A stretch of 64,000 nucleotides of DNA, from the NCBI GenBank assembly GCA_010092695.1, contig JAADJJ010000001.1, forward strand, positions 2,046,001 through 2,110,000. The letters run 5' to 3'. A program made the translations under genes and the position numbers. Position 1 is the first letter of the stretch. Each line of letters opens with the position of its first letter. Below the pieces are notes generated by a model. It saw only the letters and a program-made list of their open reading frames with translations. It was not told where the DNA came from and did no database searches. This DNA comes from Enterobacteriaceae bacterium 4M9 (GTDB taxonomy: Bacteria; Pseudomonadota; Gammaproteobacteria; Enterobacterales; Enterobacteriaceae). Positions 1-8,538 of the stretch are shown here, piece by piece.

Positions 1-239
1 CGACAGATGCGAAGAGCATTTTACTGAAAGCAAGCTCAGATATTACGCTTGAGTGTGGTGCATCCACCATTACGCTTTACAGTAGCGGAACCATTGATAT
101 TAAAGGGACAAAAATAAATATCGATGGTAACAGCATTACCTCAACAGCGACCGATTTTACCGTAGAGGCAACAACCATTTCCTCTAGTGGTAGCTCTGAA
201 CACATCGTATCCGGCGGTACTGTAAAACTGAATGCATAA
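1..239 (+). CDS. vgrG: VgrG, type VI secretion spike protein (C-terminal end only)
   Basis: The open frame enters from the left edge and ends at TAA 237-239. Its 78 visible residues are a run of short alternating beta-type repeats (for example SILLKASSDITLECGAS and GTIDIKGTKINIDGNSI) ending in VSGGTVKLNA. This is the usual end of the beta-helical spike of enterobacterial VgrG. VgrG trimers tip the T6SS tube and carry effectors through PAAR proteins, which fits the PAAR/RHS gene two genes downstream. The gp27/gp5-like part lies outside the window, so an added effector domain cannot be excluded upstream, but none follows the spike here. Confidence 0.85.
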   Translation, partial: TDAKSILLKASSDITLECGASTITLYSSGTIDIKGTKINIDGNSITSTATDFTVEATTISSSGSSEHIVSGGTVKLNA

Positions 240-256
240 TGCTGGCGGAGAGAATA

Positions 257-1573
257 ATGGATCCTTATAAAGCATCAAATCCGGTCGAAAGGCGTTTACT
301 TAAAGTGAATAACGACTGGCGTCAGGCTATTTCCTCTGCAACTGTACGATTCATCTTCTGGAAAGTGCCAGCTGAAGATATCCCCGTGCTTGAGACGTTT
401 TTCCAGATTCAGTCGGAAACGGCGAATGGTGTCAGGGCATATTCTGGGGAGTTCAGAGATGGCGAACAATATACCCTGGCACTTATTAATCATCTCTGTC
501 AGTTTTATGATTCACGAAGAGAAGGGTCCCGGCAAAAAGGGATTAAGGCCGATTGGCTGCTGCCGCTTCGTGATGAAGATGAAAGTGTTCAGCTCTGGTT
601 TTTACGGGTACTTAAATCATTATCTGATTATCATCCGGATCTCTTTCCTTTTTATAGTTTCATCTTAACGCCTTTCCAGGTGAGTGCTGAACGGCATTTT
701 TCCTCCTGGTTTAATGAACTGTTTGCGATTATTGAGAGCATGCCCTGGCACAAGGAACATCTGATGTTTGTTACCTGGGGAGAAGAGGATGCCTGGTTAA
801 ATGATTTACATGAACAGTATCCGCAAAAGATTGCGCTTATTGCTAATGATTACCGTACACAGAATATTGCGACCGAGCTTTTGGCAGAAAGTACCGATCG
901 TAGTGCAGGCGCAGATTTACGGCGTATCTTTGTTGACCTACTACCTATCGTAAAAGAGAAAAATCCAGCAAAGCTTGAACAGCTGACCTCGCGAGCTTTC
1001 TCTATTTGTGAGCAGCAAAAGTGGTTTGATCAAAGCGTGGTCGTTAGCCTACTAGCCGGTGCGGCTTATCTCAACTGGAAGGACAAGGACAAATCCCTGT
1101 TATGTTACCGCCAGGGTGTATTACAGGCACAGCAGGCACGTGAAAATCAGCACCCGGCCGGCGGCAAACTTGTGGCAAATGCGCTGTTTGGCGAAGCAAG
1201 TGTTTATCTGGTGGATAAAGATTATGAGAAGGCCGCACGCTGTTATTCACAGATACCGTTCTATACCGCAGAGGCGCAAGATTATATTTTGACCGTTGAA
1301 GCATGGCGTATGGTGACGTGGTGTTTTAAGAAAAGCGGGCATAAAAAAGAGGCGCGTGAATCAGGCTTCCAGGCGCTGGAAGCCGGCTTATTGCTGGAAA
1401 AAGAAATGCGTATGAATAGCAGCCTGCCAGAAGCTGCGCAGTTATTAACAACGTTGATGCCTCCAGACCATCAGGATTTTGATGAAATGGATGAAAAATT
1501 AACGGTGCTGTTTGGTGATGAATGGGAAGAGGTATTGAGCATTCGCCAGAAGAGCATGAACACATCAGCCTGA
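257..1573 (+). CDS. T6SS-associated protein with TPR-like C-terminal half, function unknown
   Basis: I do not recognise this 438-residue protein by name. An in-frame ATG at 239 overlaps the vgrG stop but has no ribosome site. ATG 257 has GGAG at 247-250 with 6-nt spacing and is preferred. The N-terminal half is rich in W, F, D and E and has no signal peptide or membrane segment. From about residue 260 to 380 there are three helical-pair units of TPR type, with cores such as AAYLNWKDKDKSLLCYRQG, ASVYLVDKDYEKAARCYSQ and WCFKKSGHKKEARESGFQA. It lies between vgrG and a PAAR/RHS effector gene, where DUF4123 or DUF1795 chaperone/adaptors normally sit, but it shows neither domain. A role in loading the RHS protein onto VgrG is an inference from position. 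The gap to the RHS gene is 25 nt, so the three genes are probably co-transcribed. Confidence 0.7.
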   Translation: MDPYKASNPVERRLLKVNNDWRQAISSATVRFIFWKVPAEDIPVLETFFQIQSETANGVRAYSGEFRDGEQYTLALINHLCQFYDSRREGSRQKGIKADWLLPLRDEDESVQLWFLRVLKSLSDYHPDLFPFYSFILTPFQVSAERHFSSWFNELFAIIESMPWHKEHLMFVTWGEEDAWLNDLHEQYPQKIALIANDYRTQNIATELLAESTDRSAGADLRRIFVDLLPIVKEKNPAKLEQLTSRAFSICEQQKWFDQSVVVSLLAGAAYLNWKDKDKSLLCYRQGVLQAQQARENQHPAGGKLVANALFGEASVYLVDKDYEKAARCYSQIPFYTAEAQDYILTVEAWRMVTWCFKKSGHKKEARESGFQALEAGLLLEKEMRMNSSLPEAAQLLTTLMPPDHQDFDEMDEKLTVLFGDEWEEVLSIRQKSMNTSA

Positions 1574-1598
1574 CAACGCATAAAAAGGGATTTTATTT

Positions 1599-4500
1599 AT
1601 GTTTGACATGGTTACGCATTTAACGCCCGTTGTTGGTGTCGACGTTCATACGGTATTTATTCCGCCATCTCCTGTACCGGTTCCAATACCTCATCCCCAT
1701 GTAGGTATTGTGCTTGATTTTCGGGAATTAGCCGATTCTGTTTGTCCGGGAATTGGCCAGGCTGCCGATTTTTTGAGTATGGCCGCAGGCGTTATGAAAA
1801 ATCCACTGGGGGCATTAACCAGTATGGCGGCGTCTTCAATCGGTGGCAAAATTGCCGATGCGTTGGTGGGAGCACCCAATGCTGGAAGTAACGCACCAGT
1901 TAAATCCCATGGGTTATTGCGTGGTACGGTCGGAACCCACTCTTTTCATTTCCCTAGTTTGCATTTCCCGCTAGGCGCCGGCTTTGCGCCGCCTGATATC
2001 ATGCCCTCTCAGGATGCCAACGCGCTCATGGGAAGTAAAACAGTCTCAGTGAATGGTGACCCACTTTCTTACATGGCGTTGCCTTCGCTAAGCTGTTGGT
2101 TCGTTGGGATGCCTCCTTTAGGCGGCAACTCCCCGCATATGGACAGGGGGCACCTGTCGTTGCCCACATCAATTCAACTGCCTATTCCTTTTGGTAAACG
2201 CGTGGTCGTTGGCGGCATGCCTGTGCCTAACTGGCATGCCATCGTGGCGGCACTGGCCACGGCCGCTGCTTCTGCAGCGATAACTGCTGCATCTAATGCG
2301 GCGCAAAGTGCAATTGAAGACAGAAAGTCGCAAAAAAAGAATGAGCAGAATACGACGGACAAACAATGCTGTGGCGATCCCGTTAATAAGATAACGGGAG
2401 AGGTCGTTATCGCTGATACGGACTTTGTCCTGAAGGGCAGAGTGCCTCTGCGATGGGAGCGTTACTACGGCGGGCAGTATAATGTCTATGGGCATCTGGG
2501 GCATAACTGGGAATCACCCGCAGATACACGCCTGGAGATAGTCTGTGAAGATAATAAACTATTAATTATTGCAACGCTCAAAGATTACGAAACGGTATTT
2601 GACGGTGTGCCTTTGGAACGAGGCTGGGAACACCGTATCTATGACGGCCAGAATGCGCATGCGCTATATCTGAGTGACTCTGCGTTGGTTTTGCGATTTA
2701 GTCCGCGGCTGGAATATCACTTTGCACTGGACTTTACTGCGGTTAAACAACAGCTTTTAGGGATTATCCAGCGGCAAAGAAAGGGTGAAAAAATAAGCCT
2801 GCCGCTGACGCAGCTTTTAGACAGAGCGGGTAACGGCTGGATATTTGAGCGCGATGAGTCCACCGCGCAGCTGGTGCGGTTGACGGAAGTTTGCCTGCAT
2901 CAGCCAGGCACACGGTATATAGAGTGTGAATATCAAAAGATTATTGATAAACCAGCCTGTCTTTCGGCGCTAACGCTGTGTTCACACGAAGATAGCCGCT
3001 ACCGCCACACGTTGGTTCGATATGAATATGTCGAGGAGGCCGGGGATTTACGTAGCGCTATCAATGCGCAGGGCTACCCCTGGCACTATGCGTATGATGC
3101 AAGGCACCAGCTGGTAAGACACCGTAACCGCAATGGGTTTAGCTATCTGTATCATTACGCGTCTTTTGCCGATGGCCTGGATCGCGTGGTGGAAGTGAAG
3201 GCGGAAGACGGCAGCTATCACTTCCAGCTTTTTTATGACCTGGAACATCAGCAAACCATCACGATTGATCCATTGGGTTTTAAAGAAACTCTGCAATATG
3301 ACAACCGTAATCTCCCTATCGCGTATATTGATGCTGAAGGTGGTGTGACGACATACGGTTATGACGGTCAGTGTCGGTTAATTTCTGAAGTTGACCCTGA
3401 AGGTCTGTCTACTGAATGGAAGTACGACAGGCGCGGCAATATTGTGACTGATGTTTTCCCGGACAGAGCTAAAATTACCCGCACGTTTGATGACGATAAC
3501 CAGCTAGTTGCACTGACTGACCCTGAATATAACCAATGGCAGCGCGAATACGACAGTGCAGGTAATGTCGTTAAGCAAATTTCGCCCATTGGGGCGCAGC
3601 AGCAGTATCAGTATGATGAGAAAAACCAGCTCTGCCGAATAACGGATGGACAAAAAAATAGCTCAACCATTTTTTATAATGCAGGGGGTTTTGTCGCACA
3701 AATTAGCGATGCAGAAGGTCACAGCAGGCACTATGAATACGATTTTTTAGGCAACTGTGTTACGCGGATTTCCCCTGACAAACAAAAAACGCGCTATGAA
3801 TATGATAAAAATGGCCGTTTGATTTTTACCCAGGAAAAGGACGGCCAGCAGCATCGTTATTACTATGACCGCCAGGGCAACCTGGTCCGCTATCTGGAAA
3901 ATGAATACCGCGAGTTTTGTTTTGAATACTGGGGACCGGATAAACTGGTTCGGCGCATTAACCCGGATAAAAGCGAAGTACGTTTTGAATATAACAATAA
4001 CGGTAAGCTTACGGGCGTTTATAACCAGAAGAGGGAGAAGTGGGAACTATTGCGTGACCCACTCGGCAGAATTGCGCAAGAGCGTGACTACTGGGGCCAG
4101 GAGCACCGCTACAGCTATAACCGCTCAGGCTTTCTGGTAAAAGCGGTTGACCCACTCGGAAATGAGCTTGAACTTAAGCGCGATCCGCTGGGGCGGTTGT
4201 TGAAAAAAGTCGCCAACGGCGATGAGGCCAATGCTGAAAGCTATCGCTACAGTAAGGTTGGGCAGTTATTAGCGGCTGAGAATGCCGCCGCGCGAATTTC
4301 CCGGCGCTACGATCAGTGCGGAAACTTGTTGGAAGAAAAGCAGGTTTTCCCGGATGCCAGTGGTGTTATCACCTGTGAATATAACGTACTGAGCCAGATG
4401 GTGGCACAACGGCGTCAGTTCTGTGTGAATGGCCAGAAAAAAGCGGCGGTTGAACATGATGTTGCCTATACCTATTCCCCGTCAGGGCAGGTCAGTACGC

Positions 4501-5969
4501 AGAAAATAGATAATTACGATGCTGTGCTGTTTGAATACGACGCAATGGGGCGGCTTAAAAATCAGCAATTATCTGAGAAATTATCCCAACGATTTGAATA
4601 TACGGCTGGCGACAGACTGCTTTCTCAGGCGGTTTCTTGCAACGGTCACGAACGTAACCGCATCGACTATCACTACGACCCGCAGGGTAACCTTACCCGC
4701 AAGAAAGACAGCCTGATCGGCAGCGAATTTTTCAGCTACGACATGCTGGGGCAGATTATTGAACATGTCGATCCACTGGGTGGTGTTGAAAAGCATATCT
4801 ACGATTTATGTGGTAATCGTTATCGGGATATGACGTCTGAGAATGAATCCTCAGAAGGCAGAACACTGGCGTTTCCAGGCGGGACTCAGTACCAGCTTGA
4901 CCGTGCAGGTTCACTCATCACCCGCACTCAGGGTGATAAACAACAACATCTTCGCTGGAATGCTTTTGGAAGGCTTGAAGCGCTTGACGGGCACTGTTAT
5001 GGCTATGATGCGCTGGGGCGTCGTGTGTTTAAACAGCCGCAGACACAGGAGAAAACCTATTTTCTCTGGGAAAGTAACGCACTGGCGATGGAGGTGACAC
5101 CGCAGAAGGGTGAAGAGCCTCTTGATGAGAATATGGTGAGCCAGGCTGCCGTCCAATGTTTTAGAACATACAGCTACTTCTACTACCTCTATAGCTTTGT
5201 TCCGCTGGCGCTGTTGACGAATGTCGAGGCAAGGGCGCCAGACAGTACAGAGTCTGTGTCGCCCACAATGGCTACGGTAACGGCGACAAATGCGCTCTAT
5301 TTTTACCAGAACGAAATCAACGGTGCGCCGCTGAAGCTGCTTGATGAGCAGGGTGATATTAAGTGGGCGGCGTATTATGCCACTACGGGCAAAGCAGTTC
5401 GCCTGGATAAAACGCAGTTTCATCAACCGCTACGTTTGCAGGGGCAGTATTTTGATGATGAAAGTGGGCTACACTATAATCGCTATCGGTATTATGATGC
5501 TGGTACGGGGATGTTTATCAGCCAGGATCCTATAGGATTGTTGGGTGGGATAAACCTGTATCAGTATGCGCCGAATCCGGTGAGTTGGGTGGATCCGTTA
5601 GGATTAACCCCTAAAATTAGAGATACTGATATATCAGGAGGTCCGCATGCTCCCGATAGAACAATGAACCAAATTCTTTCACGTGCAGCAAATACCAAAA
5701 CCCCTCAAGGGCAATGGAGTTCAGTAGAAGCAATTACAACAGCAGCCTCTAAATACGATATAAATAAAGGTGGTATACAAGTTGTTGACATTCCAAAGGG
5801 TGATGGTATTGTTGTTTTCCATCCTGTAGATTCTTATCCCAGCGGGGAAAAAGGTCCCTTAGTTGTAGATGCGGATCGCGCAATCATGATACCTAAAGAA
5901 GATGGGTTACATATGTTTCCTATTGACGAAACTCATGCTGATTATAATTCTAAATATATTGGTCATTAA
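1599..5969 (+). CDS. PAAR-like/RHS-repeat T6SS effector with variable C-terminal toxin tip
   Basis: A 1456-residue RHS protein with AAGGGA 9 nt upstream of the ATG. Residues 1-200 form a PAAR-like cap region (proline/histidine-rich start, later GSKTVSVNGDPLSYMALPS). An Ala-rich segment follows at about 210-235. A DUF6531-type region begins near residue 257 (CCGDPVNKITGEVVIADTDF). Many YD/RHS repeats (GYDGQCRLISEVDPEGLSTE type) run to about residue 1200. The conserved core ends with GLHYNRYRYYDAGTGMFISQ, DPIGLLGG and, at residues 1332-1336, DPLGL. In this family the core forms a shell enclosing the toxin, and self-cleavage occurs near the DPxGL motif. The last 120 residues are the variable toxin. 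The N-terminal PAAR region and the vgrG neighbour indicate T6SS delivery. Base use becomes AT-rich right after DPLGL, the usual sign of tip exchange. Confidence 0.92.
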   Translation: MFDMVTHLTPVVGVDVHTVFIPPSPVPVPIPHPHVGIVLDFRELADSVCPGIGQAADFLSMAAGVMKNPLGALTSMAASSIGGKIADALVGAPNAGSNAPVKSHGLLRGTVGTHSFHFPSLHFPLGAGFAPPDIMPSQDANALMGSKTVSVNGDPLSYMALPSLSCWFVGMPPLGGNSPHMDRGHLSLPTSIQLPIPFGKRVVVGGMPVPNWHAIVAALATAAASAAITAASNAAQSAIEDRKSQKKNEQNTTDKQCCGDPVNKITGEVVIADTDFVLKGRVPLRWERYYGGQYNVYGHLGHNWESPADTRLEIVCEDNKLLIIATLKDYETVFDGVPLERGWEHRIYDGQNAHALYLSDSALVLRFSPRLEYHFALDFTAVKQQLLGIIQRQRKGEKISLPLTQLLDRAGNGWIFERDESTAQLVRLTEVCLHQPGTRYIECEYQKIIDKPACLSALTLCSHEDSRYRHTLVRYEYVEEAGDLRSAINAQGYPWHYAYDARHQLVRHRNRNGFSYLYHYASFADGLDRVVEVKAEDGSYHFQLFYDLEHQQTITIDPLGFKETLQYDNRNLPIAYIDAEGGVTTYGYDGQCRLISEVDPEGLSTEWKYDRRGNIVTDVFPDRAKITRTFDDDNQLVALTDPEYNQWQREYDSAGNVVKQISPIGAQQQYQYDEKNQLCRITDGQKNSSTIFYNAGGFVAQISDAEGHSRHYEYDFLGNCVTRISPDKQKTRYEYDKNGRLIFTQEKDGQQHRYYYDRQGNLVRYLENEYREFCFEYWGPDKLVRRINPDKSEVRFEYNNNGKLTGVYNQKREKWELLRDPLGRIAQERDYWGQEHRYSYNRSGFLVKAVDPLGNELELKRDPLGRLLKKVANGDEANAESYRYSKVGQLLAAENAAARISRRYDQCGNLLEEKQVFPDASGVITCEYNVLSQMVAQRRQFCVNGQKKAAVEHDVAYTYSPSGQVSTQKIDNYDAVLFEYDAMGRLKNQQLSEKLSQRFEYTAGDRLLSQAVSCNGHERNRIDYHYDPQGNLTRKKDSLIGSEFFSYDMLGQIIEHVDPLGGVEKHIYDLCGNRYRDMTSENESSEGRTLAFPGGTQYQLDRAGSLITRTQGDKQQHLRWNAFGRLEALDGHCYGYDALGRRVFKQPQTQEKTYFLWESNALAMEVTPQKGEEPLDENMVSQAAVQCFRTYSYFYYLYSFVPLALLTNVEARAPDSTESVSPTMATVTATNALYFYQNEINGAPLKLLDEQGDIKWAAYYATTGKAVRLDKTQFHQPLRLQGQYFDDESGLHYNRYRYYDAGTGMFISQDPIGLLGGINLYQYAPNPVSWVDPLGLTPKIRDTDISGGPHAPDRTMNQILSRAANTKTPQGQWSSVEAITTAASKYDINKGGIQVVDIPKGDGIVVFHPVDSYPSGEKGPLVVDADRAIMIPKEDGLHMFPIDETHADYNSKYIGH
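5607..5966 (+). other. RHS C-terminal toxin tip, unrecognised domain
   Basis: This encodes residues 1337-1456 of the RHS protein, directly after DPLGL. The 120 residues begin TPKIRDTDISGGPHAPDRTM and contain a repeated hydrophobic-Asp pattern (GIQVVDIPKGDGIVVFHPVD, PLVVDADRAIMIPKEDG). They end HADYNSKYIGH. There are several His, Asp and Glu residues that could be catalytic (H in VVFHPVD, D in DADRA, H in DETHADY), but I cannot match the tip to a named nuclease, deaminase, ADP-ribosyltransferase or peptidase fold by eye. It is called a toxin only because this is where RHS polymorphic toxins carry their variable domain. The next gene is the likely immunity partner. Confidence 0.6.
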
Positions 5970-6014
5970 ATATAATATCTTGATGGTTTCCCAAGATAGC
6001 AAGGGGGTTATTAT

Positions 6015-6386
6015 ATGAAGAGTGTATACGAACCTGACAATGAAGACATTTTAGAGTGGGTTAATTCAGGACAAGCAAGCTGGCCTGCTAGTGATTGGGA
6101 CTATTATGTGGCGAATGGCAAAAATGATGAGCTTATTTTTAAATTAGCCAATGATCATTTATGTGAGAAAAGAGATTTTTTTATACATGCATTGTATTAC
6201 TTGGTTGGTAACTATTACAACAACGGAAGTGTTAATAAAAATGAAGGAATAAGAATCATGAAGTTACTCAACCAAAAAGATGAAGGTTGTTCACTTGAAG
6301 TTATTTTATGGAAAAAAGATGTAGATGATTTACTCTCCGGGAAACTAACTTTTGATAAAGAATATTGGTTACATCATATGTTTTAA
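6015..6386 (+). CDS. Candidate immunity protein for the RHS toxin tip
   Basis: A 123-residue, acidic, cytosolic-looking protein with no signal peptide or membrane helix. It is preceded by a strong AGGGGG ribosome site 7 nt before the ATG and lies 45 nt after the RHS stop on the same strand. It has a helical middle (HALYYLVGNYYNNGSVNKNE, EGIRIMKLLNQKDEG) that could be a degenerate SEL1/TPR-like pair. No family is recognised. Polymorphic toxin loci place a small specific immunity gene immediately after the toxin tip, and its AT-rich composition matches the tip, so the immunity call rests on position, size and composition. Confidence 0.6.
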   Translation: MKSVYEPDNEDILEWVNSGQASWPASDWDYYVANGKNDELIFKLANDHLCEKRDFFIHALYYLVGNYYNNGSVNKNEGIRIMKLLNQKDEGCSLEVILWKKDVDDLLSGKLTFDKEYWLHHMF

Positions 6387-6449
6387 TATTATTTTAGTAA
6401 TTCAGCAACGCAGAGTTTAAGTTTTGCTAGGCAGTATTATGGTGATGAC

Positions 6450-6515
6450 AAATTTGCCAAGCGCAAATTTGAACAACGCGTAGCGTTGGCCAAAGGGCTA
6501 GTCTCAAGATGAGAC
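6450..6515. repeat. Three consecutive perfect hairpins
   Basis: Three inverted repeats follow one another: AAATTTGC/GCAAATTT (arms 6450-6457 and 6463-6470, 5-nt loop), CAACGC/GCGTTG (6474-6479 and 6483-6488, 3-nt loop) and GTCTC/GAGAC (6501-6505 and 6511-6515, 5-nt loop). They sit in decayed sequence between the immunity gene and the RHS tip remnant. The same stretch also reads as the end of an open frame (SFARQYYGDDKFAKRKF...VSR, stop at 6510-6512), so part of it may be old coding sequence. No function is assigned. Confidence 0.5.
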
Positions 6516-6640
6516 GAGTAATACTGGACTTCACTATAATACATTCAGGTATTACGATCCGGAGTGTGGGCGGTTTATGCAGCCAGACCCGATAGGACTG
6601 TTGGGGGCTGAGTCCGTATCGGTTTGCGGCGAATAACTAA
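6502..6640 (+). pseudogene. Orphan RHS core-end remnant
   Basis: The frame from 6502 reads NTGLHYNTFRYYDPECGRFM then QPDPIGLLG. This is the conserved end of an RHS core, closely matching GLHYNRYRYYDAGTGMF and DPIGLLGG of the intact gene upstream. No start or repeat region precedes it, and a TAG lies immediately upstream at 6499-6501. After GLLG the expected NPYRFAPN-type motif is present only in another frame (LSPYRFAANN), so a small deletion or frameshift has occurred. It is the scar of a displaced second RHS tip. Such orphan tips are left when a new toxin/immunity cassette is inserted ahead of an older one. Confidence 0.8.
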
Positions 6641-6929
6641 ATTGCCACATCTCAACTATTTATATGTGGAAAAATGTAGTAGTTTACGGGGTTATTCTGC
6701 TTTATCTGGTAATGCCAGTATAAAAGATATGTTTTTATCTGAGTTGAACTCTTTAAGGTTTGTATCTAAGATGAGTAACCTTAAGTCGCTCAGATTCTGG
6801 GATGTAATAGACGGAGATCTTTCTCCACTTTTCCAGAGTAGTAGTCTTAAAGAGGTAAGTTTTCATCCAGATAGAAAGCATTATAATTACAATTTAAAGC
6901 AGGTGCAGAGCCATTTTATTCAAAAGTGA
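6624..6929 (+). pseudogene. Leucine-rich-repeat protein fragment, probable old immunity or toxin remnant
   Basis: An open stretch of 101 codons whose only start is TTG with no ribosome site, continuing out of the broken RHS core end. The product has about three LRR-like units of roughly 22 residues (LPHLNYLYVEKCSSLRGYSA, IKDMFLSELNSLRFVSKMSN, NLKSLRFWDVIDGDLSPLF) and ends SHFIQK. The lack of a proper start, and the join to RHS sequence without the usual toxin region between, indicate that the toxin part and the N-terminus were deleted. It could be the tail of an LRR immunity protein of the displaced cassette. This is inferred from position only. Confidence 0.5.
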
Positions 6930-6984
6930 TTATAGCTATTTAAAGTAATCCAGCATAAAGAATTTGCCTACTATTCATGAATAC

Positions 6985-7055
6985 TGACAGGGTCGTTATT
7001 AGTCTTTTACTACAGGCCCATCTTAAGATGGGCCATCGTGCAAAATACCCTGTCA
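6985..7055. repeat. 71-bp inverted-repeat element at the island/yegD border
   Basis: The stretch is bounded by perfect 9-bp inverted ends TGACAGGGT (6985-6993) and ACCCTGTCA (7047-7055). It contains a perfect 20-bp palindrome GGCCCATCTT/AAGATGGGCC at 7015-7034. The right end contains the yegD stop codon. It could be a transcription terminator for the convergent genes, a REP/MITE-like repeat, or the scar of an insertion junction of the T6SS island. There is no uridine tract typical of a strong terminator. Confidence 0.55.
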
Positions 7056-8405
7056 GTCAAATACCACTTTGGCCCACCTCGCCAGCCCGGCGGTTACCGA
7101 GCCAAAGTCATCGCCGCTGGCGATGCGCGTTTGTGGCAGCAGTGCCGCCAGCGCCTGGCGGATAATCGGCGAACGGGCGCTACCGCCGGTGAGGTAAATC
7201 ACATCCGGCGACGTCTGGCTTGATTCCAGTGCCAGGGTGACCTGCTCAAGAATGCGCTGTAGCGGCTGGGCCAGCGCGCTTGCCAGCGCATCACCGTTCA
7301 TCTCCGTTGCCAGCGCCTCGGCAATAAACGGCAGACGCAGCGTCGTGCTGTTATGTTCCGAGAGAGCGATTTTGCCTTCTTCAGCGCAGCGTACCAGCCG
7401 GTAGCTCAGGCGCTGACGCCACACCTTCAGTAAATGCGCGACCTTTTCCGGCTCGCGGGCGTCACGCACTAAATCTGCCAGCAGGCGGCCGCAGGCGCTG
7501 CTGTAAAACTCGCTCTGTGCCGGCACGTCGTTAATAGCCACCGCGTTCCACCACGGCAGCGCGGGCAGGGCGATGCCTTTTTGTGTTTCACCGCCAAGAC
7601 CCAGCAGCGGGCAAAGCTGCTTAAACGCCACGGCGATATCCAGATCGTTACCGCCGACGCGACAGCCGCTGTGGCCAAGCAGGCTGTGCTCGCGGTCGCG
7701 ACGCGCGCGCCACTGCGGCCCCATCAACAGCAGTGAGCAGTCGGTGGTGCCGCCGCCAATGTCGACGACCAGCACCCGCTGTTCTTCAGTTAATGTGGCC
7801 TCAAAATCCAGTCCAGCGGCCACCGGTTCAAACTGAAACACCACATCGCTAAACCCGGCTCGGTTAGCCGCTCGTTCAAGAATGCCCAGCGCCTGGGCGT
7901 TGGCGTCATCGCTGCCGAGACCCTGGAAGTTAATCGGGCGACCAATCACTGCCTGCTCCACGCGGGCGTCAAGCTGTGTTTCGGCCTGCTGGCGAATATG
8001 CAGCATCATGGCGCACACCAGGTCTTCAAACAGCGCAATTTGCTGTGGTTTGAGGCCGGTTGCGCCAAGAAACGATTTTGGGGATTTCACAAACCAGACT
8101 TCGTCCGGTTCTTCCATATAGCTCGCGAGGGCAGCCAGACCAAACTGCACGCTGGCAGGCGTGATAGTGATGTCTTCGTCGCGGTTAACATTCACCGCAC
8201 GCTTAAGTAGCGCCTGACCTTCGTCACCTCCGGGTGTCACCTGGTGATGGCGCCACAGCCATTCACTGATGCCTTCGCGAGTGGGTGCGCAAATCATTGA
8301 CGGCAGCAATGGCGAATCGCCCGCCATTTTTAACATCTGCGGTGTGCCGTTGTGCATGACTGCCAGTGAGCAGTTAGCTGTGCCGTAGTCGAAACCTAAA
8401 AACAT
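7053..8405 (-). CDS. yegD: YegD, Hsp70-family (DnaK-like) chaperone
   Basis: A 450-residue protein, the same length as E. coli YegD. It carries the actin/Hsp70 ATPase motifs: phosphate-1 FGFDYG-like LGFDYGTANCSL at the N-terminus, phosphate-2 VVDIGGGTTDCSL at about 212-224, and adenosine motif YLTGGSARSP near 410. It lacks the long substrate-binding domain of DnaK, as is usual for YegD. It is a cytosolic ATPase with no established client. It reads toward the T6SS island and diverges from alkA with 133 nt between the two starts. Confidence 0.95.
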   Translation of the reverse strand: MFLGFDYGTANCSLAVMHNGTPQMLKMAGDSPLLPSMICAPTREGISEWLWRHHQVTPGGDEGQALLKRAVNVNRDEDITITPASVQFGLAALASYMEEPDEVWFVKSPKSFLGATGLKPQQIALFEDLVCAMMLHIRQQAETQLDARVEQAVIGRPINFQGLGSDDANAQALGILERAANRAGFSDVVFQFEPVAAGLDFEATLTEEQRVLVVDIGGGTTDCSLLLMGPQWRARRDREHSLLGHSGCRVGGNDLDIAVAFKQLCPLLGLGGETQKGIALPALPWWNAVAINDVPAQSEFYSSACGRLLADLVRDAREPEKVAHLLKVWRQRLSYRLVRCAEEGKIALSEHNSTTLRLPFIAEALATEMNGDALASALAQPLQRILEQVTLALESSQTSPDVIYLTGGSARSPIIRQALAALLPQTRIASGDDFGSVTAGLARWAKVVFD

Positions 8406-8538
8406 GCGTCATCCCCATGCCGGTGAAGAAGGGGGGCGACTTTAGCGAAATGTTCCGTCTGCGGCAAACAGAATTGAAAAGCAAGGCACAACCCGGCGCG
8501 GGCAGTTATGCTCAGTGGCAACGTAATAAGGAATCACT

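Noticed and set aside
4911..5426. 171-codon minus-strand frame inside the RHS gene
   Set aside because: It is antisense to the conserved RHS core, whose repeats and codon use are intact on the plus strand.
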